Shown here piece by piece: positions 23,215 to 32,400 of a stretch of DNA of 36,550 nucleotides. A program made the translations under genes and the position numbers. The stretch is from JAQVUB01 sp033809415 (lineage in GTDB: Bacteria; Verrucomicrobiota; Lentisphaeria; Oligosphaerales; Oligosphaeraceae), in the NCBI GenBank assembly GCA_033809415.1, contig JAPXLT010000009.1, positions 1 to 36,550 on the forward strand. The letters run 5' to 3'. The notes under the pieces are model-generated. The model ran no database searches, had not been told where the DNA came from, and saw only the letters and a list, made by a program, of their open reading frames with translations. Position 1 is the stretch's first letter. Every line of letters starts with the position of its first letter.

Positions 23215-23922
23215 ATGAAACGTTTTTTTACTCTTATAGAATTGCTGGTGGTGATCGCGATCATCGCGATTCTTGCTTCGATGCTGCTGCCGGCACTAGG
23301 CAAGGCTCGCAGCAAGGCGGTTGCCACGACCTGCCAATCCAATCTGCGGCAGATGGGTCTTGTGTTGAATTTCTATATGAGTGACTACGATGACTGGCTG
23401 CCATCGATCGTTTATTCCTATACGCCGGGGCGGCTCTGGTATAGTGACCTTTATTCAGGGAATTATTTGCGCCACAATGAAAAAACCAATCTGGTGGTAA
23501 CTCATGCCAAGATCGTGTATTGCCCGCTTCCTTCCTTGCAATACTCCGACATAGGCACCTATGGCATGCGCCGTCCCGGACAGGCTGACGTACGGACATT
23601 TCTGCGCATCGGTGACAAGCCGCGCAGCGTGCGCGACGGGCGCATCGGCAAAACCTGGAAATCGGCCAGTGAGATGATCTTGATGGGGGATTCTGCCCAA
23701 AAGAATAATCCGAAGGCGCAGCATTATCTTTTTGACGACAACAATTGGGGCGGGGGTGCGGCTGCTTTGCCGCATTTCCGTCATGACCGCAAATGCAATG
23801 TCCTTTATGGTGATGGACGGGTTGAGGCGGTGGCGGAAGGCCGCCTGGGTGATTCGGTGGTAGGGGCCGGTTCATGGACTTGGTTTGATATGTCCAATGT
23901 GAAGCAAGGAAAATATCCGTAA
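23215..23922 (+). CDS. Prepilin-type H-X9-DG protein (secreted pseudopilin-like), copy 2
   Basis: 235 residues. The prepilin motif [17 protein letters not shown] starts at residue 4, with a lysine/arginine lead (MKR) and no glycine directly before the F-T, which is unusual for the peptidase; F at +1 and E at +5 are kept. The globular part matches the protein at 13039 almost throughout ([48 protein letters not shown]) and has the same H-X9-DG signature [12 protein letters not shown]. Differences concentrate near [21 protein letters not shown] 23215 has a perfect AAAGGAGGT at 23200-23208, so translation should be strong. It stands downstream of a near-consensus promoter and upstream of the second small protein/CBM9 pair. 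Confidence 0.93.
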   Translation: MKRFFTLIELLVVIAIIAILASMLLPALGKARSKAVATTCQSNLRQMGLVLNFYMSDYDDWLPSIVYSYTPGRLWYSDLYSGNYLRHNEKTNLVVTHAKIVYCPLPSLQYSDIGTYGMRRPGQADVRTFLRIGDKPRSVRDGRIGKTWKSASEMILMGDSAQKNNPKAQHYLFDDNNWGGGAAALPHFRHDRKCNVLYGDGRVEAVAEGRLGDSVVGAGSWTWFDMSNVKQGKYP

Positions 23923-23983
23923 GCATTTTCCTGAGGATAAGCATAATGGGTCGGGATCAAAGATACCATTAGCGAGAAAGAAG

Positions 23984-24171
23984 GTAATGTGTCAGTAAAC
24001 TGGGTGACAGTTTTTTTACAACTAAAGACACTAACGGACACGAAAAAATTTCATGGCAAGTACGCCGCATTTGCGCAGACAAAGCCATTTCCATGAAATT
24101 TTTTCGTGTCCATTCGGGCATTTCGTTGTTCAAAAAGAATTTCTCGCCTACCCAGTTCACTGACGCCTCAC
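23984..24171 (-). mobile_element. MITE-like element with terminal inverted repeats, copy B
   Basis: 188 bases, the reverse complement of the element at 17475-17665 with terminal repeats GTAATGTGTCAGTAAAC and (inverted) GTGAGGCGTCAGTGAAC. Its right end abuts GAAAGGAG (24172-24179), the ribosome site of the gene at 24187, as copy A does for the gene at 17685. Confidence 0.85.
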
Positions 24172-24186
24172 GAAAGGAGTTTTTGC

Positions 24187-24663
24187 ATGAGAAATTTCTG
24201 GATGTCATTGTTCTTTTTCTGTGCCGCCATTCCGGTATTGACTGCGGCTGAAGGAGGTTTTTCCATGGAGGCGGTGCCGGTTGAAAAGGTCATCCACGGC
24301 TCCGATCCGCTGAAGATCAAGCTATCGAGCAGCTGTCCTGACGGATATTCTGCGAGGGCCTGGCGGCTGGTTGCCTATGTGCCCAACCTTCCCGCTGACT
24401 TTATTGCGGTGACCGGCGCCAAAGTCACTCCGTCCACACTGAGGGAGTGGGATACAGTTTTCATCATGAATTGGGAATGGACAATCCCCACAGACGGGAT
24501 CCTGGTGAAAAGCACGGATCAGTACCCATCTGGCGACTATAAAATGTCACTCTATATTCATTTTTCCGGGAAAACCCCGGACGGCGAAAAGCTGCCGGAT
24601 AAAATGATTTCGCAGGATGTCCTATTCACACTCAAAAAAGGAGACCGCCGTGATACCCAGTAA
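24187..24663 (+). CDS. Small secreted beta-rich protein of unknown family, copy 2
   Basis: 158 residues. A signal peptide spans 1-20 (MRNFWMSLFFFCAAIPVLTA, cleavage near TAA-EGG). The mature part has IHGSDPLKIKLSSSCPDGY, ARAWRLVAYVPNLPADF and YPSGDYKMSLYIHF, matching in order the motifs of the product at 13945, though the overall similarity is low. The C-terminus is charged (LKKGDRRDTQ). It is not recognised as a named family. ATG 24187 has GAAAGGAG 8 bases upstream. The gene overlaps the next by 14 bases, so the two products are translationally coupled, which supports a shared function with the CBM9/TIM-barrel protein. A pilus-like accessory or binding role is possible but is inference. Confidence 0.8.
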   Translation: MRNFWMSLFFFCAAIPVLTAAEGGFSMEAVPVEKVIHGSDPLKIKLSSSCPDGYSARAWRLVAYVPNLPADFIAVTGAKVTPSTLREWDTVFIMNWEWTIPTDGILVKSTDQYPSGDYKMSLYIHFSGKTPDGEKLPDKMISQDVLFTLKKGDRRDTQ

Positions 24664-27634
24664 ATCCGCTTTCCTGCTGTTTCTTTTCTGCGGGGTTCTT
24701 TTCTGTGGTCAGTCTTTTGCATTGGAGGTGCCGTATCTCCCGAAAGCCCCGCTGATAGACGGCAAGATCGAGGAACCCGCCTGGGCGGAAGTCCCCTGGC
24801 AGAGCGGCTTCACCACTTATCGCAACAACGCAGAGCCGGAGGCGCAAACCCGTTTCAAGACCGCTTATGATGAAAATCACCTTTATTTTGCGGTTGAATT
24901 GGAAGAGCCGAACATGGAGAGCATCTCAGAGCGAAAGAATCTCCGGCGCGATTCAGAAGACTTCTGGCTTACGGAAACCATCGAATTCTGCCTTGTCAAT
25001 GATCCGACGCTCCTGAGCTTTTATAAAATCCTTGTCAATGCAGCCGGCAGAATTCAAGAGATCACACTTATTGACGACAATACCGGGCGCGGCGTATTCA
25101 CGCCTTTTTTTGACTGGAAGAGCCATGCGGCTGTAAAGACACTGCGTCATGCGGATAAATGGGTCGTCGAGGCGGCTATTCCCTTCGGTTCGTTCTGCCG
25201 GAACGAGGCGAACCAGTGGCGGATCAACCTCAACCGCAACCGCCGCACGGTTTCACCAATCGAGCTGTCCTCGTTTGCCAGAGTGAAAGGCGCCGCCGAT
25301 ATTCAACAGTATCCGCAAGTCAGCTTGCCGAAGCTCGATGAAAGCCAGCATCGCTGGGAGATTGTGAATGTCAGCGGAAAGGTCTCCCAAGTCAAAGGCG
25401 TCCTGACCTATGATGTGTATGCGGACCTGGTCAATCGAACCGGGAACTTTCGCATTGTGAAGTGCATGGCAAGCCTGCTGGATTCCGAATTCAGAAACAT
25501 CCTGTCCGTGTCCCACGATGACAATTTGCAAGACAAGAAGTTTTCTCGGCGGCAGTTTTCGCTTGCCCCGATCATTCCCGGGAAATATTTTCTTTCGCTG
25601 GATTATTTTGCCGCCGATGGTGCCCTGCTTAAAACTTCCCTCCAAGAGGTCAAGCTGGAGTACCAGCCTGTGGTCATCAACCTGCTGCGCCCCGCCTACC
25701 GCAACAACCTGTATGCCACCATGCCGGATAAGACCATCGAGGCGGAAATATCCCTGGACGGAGTGGAGGCCAGGAAGATCACGGCTGTCCTGAAAGACGC
25801 GGACGGCAAAGTCTATGAGCAGAAAGAGTTCGACACCCGGGAGCTTCCGGCCAAAATGATCTTTGACGGCGCAAAGCTTCCGGACGGCGCCTATTTTCTG
25901 GAGGCGGTCACCGACCAGGGCGTTGCCGCCAAGACCCGGATCCGGAAATTGCCGCATCGTGCAGGTGAAGTCTGGCTGGATAAAGACGGCATAACGCATG
26001 TTGACGGCAAACGATTCCTGCCTTACGGCTGGTTTATATTTCAGCTGGAAGACCAGAAAGACCCCTGTTTCAATTCTCAATTGACCTATAACATCGGATA
26101 TTCTTCCCTAGAGTCATTCCATAAGAATGTTGGCGCCTATGAAAAACTTGGCATGAAGAGCATTCTTTTCCCCTATCAGGAGTTCAGTGGAAAGCATGAT
26201 TGGAAAATCTTCGCCCACGACACCCGTTTTGGCGCCATCAACGAAGAACAGAGGGAGCACCTGAAAAAGACGATCCCCGAAATGAGTAAAAACCAGGCTG
26301 TTCTGGCATGGTATTTTGCCGACGAGCCGGAGAGTCGCGGGGGCAACAACCCGCAGTGGTTCGTTCAGACCGGAGAACTGATTGCGGAACTGGACCCCTA
26401 TCATCCAAATCTCATGCTGAACTGGGGTCCCCAGGGGATGCGTCAGTTCTATGAAGGTTGTGATATCCTGATGCCGGACTGCTATCCTCAATATTTTGAA
26501 AACGGTCGTACCGCAAAGCCTCGATGGGCGACCAGCGAATGGATGAAAACCGCCATGGAGCTGAAGCGTCCGGCATGGTTGGTGCCGCAGGCGTTTGCGT
26601 GGGGGGGAGAAGGGGTCGTTCCACCTTCGATGGATGATTTCCGGGCCGAGATTTATCAAGCCTTGATTCACAACTGCAAAGGGTTCCAGCTTTACGACTT
26701 CCCAGAGTCCAGGATGCATTCATCGCTGACGATCGCCCCGTCTTCAGTCGGCGAGGAGCTGATGCGCATCAAGGACCTGGTTCTGGAAAGAACCCTTCCC
26801 GGGATGGTGCGGGTGGTGACGTCCCCCGAAAAAGAACATTTCCAGGCAGGTCTGAAGACCTGGCAGGGGCAATATTGCCTGATAGCCGTAAATACTTCCA
26901 TGGATAGGATCACGGCAAATTTTACGCTGGAAGGTAACTTGCCCGCTCTTTGGCATGTTCTGGGGGAAGAACGCTCCGTCTCCCTGAAGAATGGAACCTT
27001 CTCCGACGAATTCGGCCCGGCGGAGACACACGTCTATCTTACCGACAAGGCGACGGCGGATTCCGTCGAACCCCTGCATTCAGTCCGTCAGAGGATCGTT
27101 GATTTGCGCAATTCGCGTAAAAAGGCGGGCAATCTTGTCGGGCTGGGGGAGGTGGATGACGTGCGGGTTTATGGCCGTTACGAGAAAGGGGACAGGCCAT
27201 CCCATGTCCCGGAAATCAAGGCTTCCTCCGACGCCAGGCTTTGGTTTGTTTCCCATTATTACAAGATGAGCACGCTGTATTTCCTGCTGGATGGCGCGAC
27301 CGAATATTCCGCCAATTATATGATCTGGTCGCCGACCCCGGATGACAAGGACCCATGGATCGAGATTACCCTTCCTCAGGAAGCCGTTGTCGGAAGAGTG
27401 GCTGTCCACACTCCGCTTGACAAGGAGAAAAGGCCGAAACTTTCCGATGTGGCAGTATCCGTTTGGGATGGGCAGAAATTCGTTCGCGTGGGAGAATGCA
27501 AGGGGAACACCGCTGCGGCTGCCGAGGTGACTTTTACACCGGTAAGCACAAGCAAGGTTCGTATTGAAAATATTCGCTTGAACAAGAATCATCCATTGCG
27601 AGCCATTTCAGAAGTGGAAATATTCCAGAAGTGA
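24650..27634 (+). CDS. Secreted CBM9 / TIM-barrel glycosidase-like protein, copy 2
   Basis: About 994 residues from GTG 24650. Order: signal peptide about 1-24 (hydrophobic FLLFLFCGVLF); CBM9-like domain about 27-215 (KAPLIDGKIEEPAW, then YDENHLYFAVELEEP); beta-sandwich about 220-430; TIM barrel about 435-780 introduced by GEVWLDKDGITHVDGKRFLP, with AWYFADEPE (possible acid/base E559) and DILMPDCYPQYF; C-terminal discoidin-like domain with PWIEITLPQEA. The equivalent segments in the product at 14472 line up one to one, so the two are paralogues. GTG is chosen because AAAAAAGGAG (24634-24642) lies 7 bases before it and it gives a clean signal peptide; an ATG at 24617 lies inside the preceding gene. 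Substrate not assigned. Confidence 0.85.
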   Translation: MIPSKSAFLLFLFCGVLFCGQSFALEVPYLPKAPLIDGKIEEPAWAEVPWQSGFTTYRNNAEPEAQTRFKTAYDENHLYFAVELEEPNMESISERKNLRRDSEDFWLTETIEFCLVNDPTLLSFYKILVNAAGRIQEITLIDDNTGRGVFTPFFDWKSHAAVKTLRHADKWVVEAAIPFGSFCRNEANQWRINLNRNRRTVSPIELSSFARVKGAADIQQYPQVSLPKLDESQHRWEIVNVSGKVSQVKGVLTYDVYADLVNRTGNFRIVKCMASLLDSEFRNILSVSHDDNLQDKKFSRRQFSLAPIIPGKYFLSLDYFAADGALLKTSLQEVKLEYQPVVINLLRPAYRNNLYATMPDKTIEAEISLDGVEARKITAVLKDADGKVYEQKEFDTRELPAKMIFDGAKLPDGAYFLEAVTDQGVAAKTRIRKLPHRAGEVWLDKDGITHVDGKRFLPYGWFIFQLEDQKDPCFNSQLTYNIGYSSLESFHKNVGAYEKLGMKSILFPYQEFSGKHDWKIFAHDTRFGAINEEQREHLKKTIPEMSKNQAVLAWYFADEPESRGGNNPQWFVQTGELIAELDPYHPNLMLNWGPQGMRQFYEGCDILMPDCYPQYFENGRTAKPRWATSEWMKTAMELKRPAWLVPQAFAWGGEGVVPPSMDDFRAEIYQALIHNCKGFQLYDFPESRMHSSLTIAPSSVGEELMRIKDLVLERTLPGMVRVVTSPEKEHFQAGLKTWQGQYCLIAVNTSMDRITANFTLEGNLPALWHVLGEERSVSLKNGTFSDEFGPAETHVYLTDKATADSVEPLHSVRQRIVDLRNSRKKAGNLVGLGEVDDVRVYGRYEKGDRPSHVPEIKASSDARLWFVSHYYKMSTLYFLLDGATEYSANYMIWSPTPDDKDPWIEITLPQEAVVGRVAVHTPLDKEKRPKLSDVAVSVWDGQKFVRVGECKGNTAAAAEVTFTPVSTSKVRIENIRLNKNHPLRAISEVEIFQK

Positions 27635-27649
27635 TCGTGACCAAAGGGC

Positions 27650-28003
27650 GACAACCCATTTTTTGTCCACGGAAAGCACGGAAAGCTTGGCGTGGGCTGA
27701 CGCCCACAACCTATTTTTTAACCACGAACCACACGAACAGGCACGAAAATTTTTGTAGGGTTGCTGCTTCGACGGATGGGCTTGCACTGCCAAAATTCTT
27801 GTGTGTCAAGGTCGGCTTTACTTTTTCAGTCGGAGGCGATATGGAGCGCCGGCGGCTCGCCGGCATGAAGCCGGTTTTCCTCTTCCATCACCGAAAAATC
27901 AAAAAACTCAAAAAAGTTTCTCAAAAATGAGAAAGAGCTTCAAGGTCAGTAACTTGCGCACCTGGTTTTTGAAAATCTTTTACAAAAAAGAAGAAGTTGG
28001 GCA
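27650..28003 (+). repeat. TAACCACGAA modules and hairpin element, copy 2
   Basis: Sense-direction modules begin 16 bases after the CBM9 gene stop (a GTCCACGGAAAGCACGG variant, then TTAACCACGAACCACACG at 27718). The hairpin element runs from 27801 (TGTGTCAAGGTCGGCTTTAC) to 28003 with the perfect hairpin at 27848-27864, and is the best match to copy 1 at 2624-2826. No gene is supported. Confidence 0.85.
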
Positions 28004-28106
28004 ATAGTAGCACGGAAAATTTTATAGGGTTGTCGCTTTGGCGGATGAGCCTGCAGGCGGATTTGCGGTCTGGTCTTGTTTCCTTTTACTTGGCTTCTCT
28101 TTATTG

Positions 28107-28134
28107 AACCGCCAAGCCGCCAAGAGCGCCAAGG
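28107..28134. repeat. Short CGCCAAG tandem
   Basis: AACCGCCAAGCCGCCAAG followed by AGCGCCAAG is three related units. It lies 20 bases beyond the 3' end of the Gfo/Idh/MocA gene, read on the opposite strand. Repeats of this kind are common in intergenic DNA of environmental bacteria. Confidence 0.6.
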
Positions 28135-28154
28135 GGATGGCAAATCGCTGGGCT

Positions 28155-29204
28155 TCAGCATTTTCCTGAAATGATGCTGCGATACCAGTCTCCGGTTCTG
28201 ACAACGCCGTTGTCCAGTGCTGCCAGCGGCACCATCAGGCTGCTCAAAATCCGTTCCGGCCAGCGCGGCTTCTGCACACCCTGATCCAAGTAGTCAAAGA
28301 AATCCCGCAGGATTTTCGTATCTGCGCCATAATGCCCCAAAGTAGCCTGTGGAGGCAGTTTCACTGTTTCCTCCCCCTGGTCGATTTTTGTTACGTGAAT
28401 CTCATCTCCATACAGGTTGGCGCTGATTTCACCATCAACCCCAAAAATATCGACTTGCCGACGGGTGCTGCCGGTAGAGGTCAGGGTCTGGGTGAATAGT
28501 GCTCCGTTATGGTAGCGCCCGGCAATCACCACCGTGTCATTGAAGACTGGCGCCTCTCCATTACGACGCCACCGGAAGTTATCCGCCAGTCCCCAGACTT
28601 CTTCCGCATAGGTATCCAGGAGCCATTGGGTTAAATCCGTATCATGGGTGATTTTCGCGCAGGTGAAATCGATGCGAGGTTCGGCAAACTTGTGCATGAT
28701 GTGATGACGCATAAAAGACGCATTAAGATCGCAGACCGCACGAACGCAGATAACACGCCCTATCGTATTCTTATCCAACAGTTCCTTCAATTTCAAGGAT
28801 ACCGGGAAATACGGCAAATTCAGGCCGATCTGAAAATAACAGTTCCGACTGGTGACAAACTTATAAAGTTGTTCGGCCTGCTCGAGGTCCTGTACCACAG
28901 GCTTGTCGCAATATACTGCTTTGCCGGCGTTTAACGCATCGATCGTAAATTGCAGGTGAGTGTCCTCATAGGTAGTGATGAAAACCACATCAATCTGGGG
29001 GTCGGCCAGCATTTCGTGATGGTCTTTATAAAAACGAAAATGCTTGCAGCGCGAGGCGATATCATCCGGGAAAGCTATCTCACGCACGTCAAAACCGGCA
29101 ACCACTTCCGCATACTCCGGCAATGTCGTAGCAATCGTCCTGGCAAGTCCCTGGGCACGCTCGCCAAAACCGATAAAAGCAACCCGATGAAATTTCTGTG
29201 ACAT
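28155..29204 (-). CDS. Gfo/Idh/MocA family NAD(P)-dependent oxidoreductase
   Basis: 349 residues. A Rossmann fold is visible at the N-terminus (VAFIGFGERAQGLA, GxGxxxxG-type), then DVVFITTYEDTH and the family lysine in CDKPV, where the usual EKP is DKP. The C-terminal sheet domain includes ITHDTDLTQWL (H and D near the active site) and VFNDTVVIAGRYHNG. Such enzymes oxidise or reduce sugars or inositols and act in the cytoplasm; the substrate cannot be stated. ATG 29204 has a perfect AAAGGAGGT on the complement (29211-29218). It is on the minus strand between two + strand glycosidase genes, and would process a released sugar if it belongs to the second locus. Confidence 0.9.
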   Translation of the reverse strand: MSQKFHRVAFIGFGERAQGLARTIATTLPEYAEVVAGFDVREIAFPDDIASRCKHFRFYKDHHEMLADPQIDVVFITTYEDTHLQFTIDALNAGKAVYCDKPVVQDLEQAEQLYKFVTSRNCYFQIGLNLPYFPVSLKLKELLDKNTIGRVICVRAVCDLNASFMRHHIMHKFAEPRIDFTCAKITHDTDLTQWLLDTYAEEVWGLADNFRWRRNGEAPVFNDTVVIAGRYHNGALFTQTLTSTGSTRRQVDIFGVDGEISANLYGDEIHVTKIDQGEETVKLPPQATLGHYGADTKILRDFFDYLDQGVQKPRWPERILSSLMVPLAALDNGVVRTGDWYRSIISGKC

Positions 29205-29408
29205 CCACTACCTCCTTTGTTTATACCGACTCCTGCCGTTTTTTCCCAACCGGACAAACCTGCAAGCACCTTTCAACCACCATATCCACCTGATTGGCGT
29301 AATGGTATCCTTTTAACTGCAAGGCCGCTCATTCAAATGCTTCGGCCTCCAAGCACCATTCCCATTGCATAAACAGTCCTTTTCCCGAATAATATGTCTA
29401 TTAACCAT

Positions 29409-29436
29409 AAGATAAGTTAGATAGAACTCATTTCAA
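29409..29436 (-). promoter_or_regulatory. Possible promoter of the Gfo/Idh/MocA gene
   Basis: On the minus strand TTGAAA (29431-29436) and TATCTT (29409-29414) are 16 bases apart, about 205 bases before the ATG at 29204. Both boxes depart from consensus, so the call is weak. Confidence 0.3.
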
Positions 29437-29489
29437 GAGGATAAATGTTGTCATGAAGGGGAATTATGTTTTATGTTTGTAATGGGTTA

Positions 29490-29690
29490 GTCTTCTGTAG
29501 TGCGGTGTGCGTGGTGCGTAGTGCGGGTCAGACGTGGTGGACAATGTGGACGGTGTGGACGGTGTGGACAGTGTGGACAGTGTGGACAGTGTGGACAGTG
29601 TGGACAGTGTGGACAGGTCAAGAACATTCCCCGCATCCCACGACAGTCAGGATAATCACAACCGGGACGGTTGCGCTACTTTTAAACCTG
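29490..29690. repeat. Repeat block: GTGTGGACA tandem and CAACCGGGACGGTTG
   Basis: GTCTTCTG, GTGCGT units, GTGCGGGTCAGACGTGG and then about nine units of GTGTGGACA/GTGTGGACG (29534-29616), followed by ACGACAGTCAG and the hairpin module CAACCGGGACGGTTG with GCGCTACTTTT. The flanks match those at 21411-21650, while the array is shorter and more uniform. The remaining parts of 29205-29885 have no gene. Confidence 0.88.
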
Positions 29691-29885
29691 CGCCCTTGCA
29701 CCACGTACCCCTGCACCCTGTACTACAGAGCCATTCCTGTAAAAAGATGTATTCCTTCACTGTTACGGGTTGCAAGTTGTTTTTTTGAGTGTACTTTGTT
29801 TTATCGTCATGCGGATTCGCAGTCTGCACAGTTGATTTTTCCGATGGATTCGTTGCCTAGGTACCGCAGTAAAGAAGGATGAATT

Positions 29886-32186
29886 ATGCTGAAAATTCTG
29901 ATTCCCAGGAAAGAAGGAATGTTCCGAATCGCCGCCGATGCATTTGCCGGATTATGGCAACAGGTCACTGGCAGGAAACCGGGCATAGTCTGTTCGGATG
30001 ATGGGAAAAGCGATCTAATTGTGCTTGGATCAGACGCAGTCCATTCGTTTTCTCATAGCAAAATCGTTGAAAAAAATATCAAGCAATTTTCCATCCGGTC
30101 AGATATGGATGATTTTCAGCTGCTATCCCATTCCGAAAAGGGCAGGGACATGCTCTTTATCGCCGGAGGCAGGCCGAGGGCGCTCCTTTACGGAGTTTAT
30201 TATTTCTTCGAGCTGCGGGCCGGCTGCCGGTATTTCTGGGACGGAGACCGCATTCCGACGGCGGATGCAGTCGATATCAGCGGCCTGAATGTTCTGGAAA
30301 AGCCCCGCTTCGAGTATCGTGGATTGCGGTATTTTGCGCATCGCAGCCTTCATCGTTTCCAGGCCGAGCACTGGAATTTCGAGGACTGGAAAAAAGAGAT
30401 TGACTGGGTGCTGAAGAAGCGGTTCAATCTGTTCATGTTGCGGATCGGCCTTGATGATCTGTTTCAGAAGGCCTTTCCGGAATATGTTTCATATCCCGGT
30501 TATGAGGTTCCGGAGTCCAAAGAGCGTTCTTACGACGACCGCAATCTGTTCTGGCCTTTGCGCGACCGCGGCGAACTCCGGCGGAAAATCCTGGCTTATG
30601 CCCGGGAACGGGACTTGCTGCATCCCGAGGATGTCGGCACAATGACCCATTGGTACAGCCGCACGCCTCACGAGTATCTGGACAAGGTGCAGCCGGATTT
30701 TCTTCCACAGGCGACTTCAGGTTATGGGGAAAAGACAGGCTTGGTCTGGGATATCCGCCAGGAAAAGAATTTGGATGCCTACTTTCATTTGACGGAGACG
30801 CATATCCGCGAATATGGCGAACCGACGCTGTTTCACACCATCGGCCTGGCCGAAAGGCGCTGCTATGATGACCGCGAGGCCAATCACCAGATGAAGTTGT
30901 ATACCTACCGGAGGATCATCGCGAAACTGCGGGAAAAATATCCGCATGCCCCGTTGCTCATTGGCAGCTGGGATTTTTGCATGTACTGGACGCCGGAGGA
31001 GGTTCGCAGCCTGGTGCAGGAACTGAACCCCAACAATACCATTATTTTTGATTACACCTCGGAAACGGATGATGAGCTGCGAACTTTCCAGAACTGGGAC
31101 CTGGTCGGTAAATTCCCGTGGATTTTCGGGCTTTTCCATGCTTATGAACCCAACACCGAACCCCGCGGCAATTATGAGGTGATCCGGCGGCGATTGCCCA
31201 TCGCCGCCGGGGACTCGATGTGCAAAGGCATGGTCCTGTGGCCGGAATGCTCCCACACTGACACCCTGCTGCTGGAGTACTTGTCCGCCAATGCTTGGAA
31301 TCCTGACAGTGAAAACCTTGATATTCATGTGTTTCTGGAGAAGTTCTGTGCGGCGCGTTACGATGAAGAACAGCTGTCATCAATGTTGCCCATCTGGAAG
31401 CAGATGTTGCCGTTGATCAAAGCCCGCCATTGGAACGGCCCCGGAAACCATACCCACTTCCTGTTTTCAGAGATATTCTTCCGACCTTGCCAGTATTTGC
31501 TGAACCTGGGCAACAGGCAGCTGTTCATGCATGAATTCTATCTGCGTGAACTGGAAACACCGGTCAAGGAGGCTCCGGAAATTTTTACCCGCCTTGCAGC
31601 GCTGGATTTCGGGATCGAGGATGCATTTATCTGGCGGGATGCCATTGACCTGGCGCGAACCAGCGCGGCCCGCACGCTCCATTACGGCCTGCTGAAGATG
31701 ATTTTTGCCTTCGAGAGCTGGAGAAATTTCAAGGGGCAGGAACAGGAAGTGCTCGAACGCCTCGAACTCTGTGGAAAAATGCTTGACCTTTTCGGGCAGA
31801 TACTGGCCGCCCATCCGGATTACTCGATGTATGAATCCCTGCTTCTGCTGCAGAAACATCCGCGATGCAATCCGGATTTCGAAAAAACACTCAAGGGCAA
31901 TGCGGAAAATGGCTATTGCCGTGCCTATATCTATGAGCTGGTCGGCGATATTTACCGTCCGGAGTTCGCTTTGGCGGCAGATATCATCCGCCAGCAGATG
32001 GCACAGAATAATCGCGAACAGCTCCTCAAGCCGGAAGAGCTTGTAAAAGACGACCTGAAGAAGATCGCTGATGCATTCTACCAGAAACCATTGCGGAAAA
32101 TGGCGCCGGATATTAAGAAGGCATTGCAAAAATTACCAGCGAACCTACGCAAAATGTCGCAACTCAGCAAAAAACTCATTGCCTGA
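29886..32186 (+). CDS. GH89-like alpha-N-acetylglucosaminidase (NAGLU-type) protein
   Basis: 766 residues. An N-terminal domain of about 140 residues ends LYGVYYFFELRAGCRYFW, as in NAGLU proteins. The TIM-barrel part has FEDWKKEIDWVLKKRFNLF, the spot where GH89 enzymes read WEREIDWMAL. FPWIFGLFHAYEPNTEPRGN matches the GH89 strand before the nucleophile, and GMVLWPECSHTD corresponds to GxxPEGxxxN, with E454 as candidate nucleophile; E323 in GLAERRC is a candidate acid/base. A helical C-terminus of about 250 residues follows. GH89 enzymes remove alpha-linked GlcNAc from heparan sulfate or mucin. Similarity is partial, so another specificity is possible. No signal peptide is seen. ATG 29886 has AAGAAGGA 6 bases upstream. 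Lysines are frequent at the extreme C-terminus. Confidence 0.7.
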   Translation: MLKILIPRKEGMFRIAADAFAGLWQQVTGRKPGIVCSDDGKSDLIVLGSDAVHSFSHSKIVEKNIKQFSIRSDMDDFQLLSHSEKGRDMLFIAGGRPRALLYGVYYFFELRAGCRYFWDGDRIPTADAVDISGLNVLEKPRFEYRGLRYFAHRSLHRFQAEHWNFEDWKKEIDWVLKKRFNLFMLRIGLDDLFQKAFPEYVSYPGYEVPESKERSYDDRNLFWPLRDRGELRRKILAYARERDLLHPEDVGTMTHWYSRTPHEYLDKVQPDFLPQATSGYGEKTGLVWDIRQEKNLDAYFHLTETHIREYGEPTLFHTIGLAERRCYDDREANHQMKLYTYRRIIAKLREKYPHAPLLIGSWDFCMYWTPEEVRSLVQELNPNNTIIFDYTSETDDELRTFQNWDLVGKFPWIFGLFHAYEPNTEPRGNYEVIRRRLPIAAGDSMCKGMVLWPECSHTDTLLLEYLSANAWNPDSENLDIHVFLEKFCAARYDEEQLSSMLPIWKQMLPLIKARHWNGPGNHTHFLFSEIFFRPCQYLLNLGNRQLFMHEFYLRELETPVKEAPEIFTRLAALDFGIEDAFIWRDAIDLARTSAARTLHYGLLKMIFAFESWRNFKGQEQEVLERLELCGKMLDLFGQILAAHPDYSMYESLLLLQKHPRCNPDFEKTLKGNAENGYCRAYIYELVGDIYRPEFALAADIIRQQMAQNNREQLLKPEELVKDDLKKIADAFYQKPLRKMAPDIKKALQKLPANLRKMSQLSKKLIA

Positions 32187-32202
32187 TCTGGTGCCCATAA
32201 CC

Positions 32203-32300
32203 CATTTTTTTAACAACGAAAAGACACGAAAAGACACGAAAAATTTTTTAGGGTTGTTGACTTCGACGGATGGGATTGCATGCGGTTAAAAAAACAGCGC
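32203..32300 (+). repeat. TAACAACGAA module after the GH89-like gene
   Basis: Sixteen bases after the stop codon a T-run and TAACAACGAAAAGACACG begin, followed by TTAGGGTTGTTGACTTCGAC and GGATGGGATTGCATGCGG. The rest to 32400 is low-complexity (CCCCTGCACCC, CTACGCACCCC) with no coding sequence. Confidence 0.8.
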
Positions 32301-32400
32301 CCCCTGCACCCGTTCCCAACGCACTACGCACCCCATTCCCCTAACCCCTATAATACAGAAGACTGAGGCTTTACTTTTTCTGCCTTATTCAGCCTGGTTG

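Noticed and set aside
29205..29465. Small gene between the Gfo/Idh/MocA gene and the repeat block
   Set aside because: Only short frames without ribosome sites; the stretch is better explained as the promoter region of the minus-strand gene.
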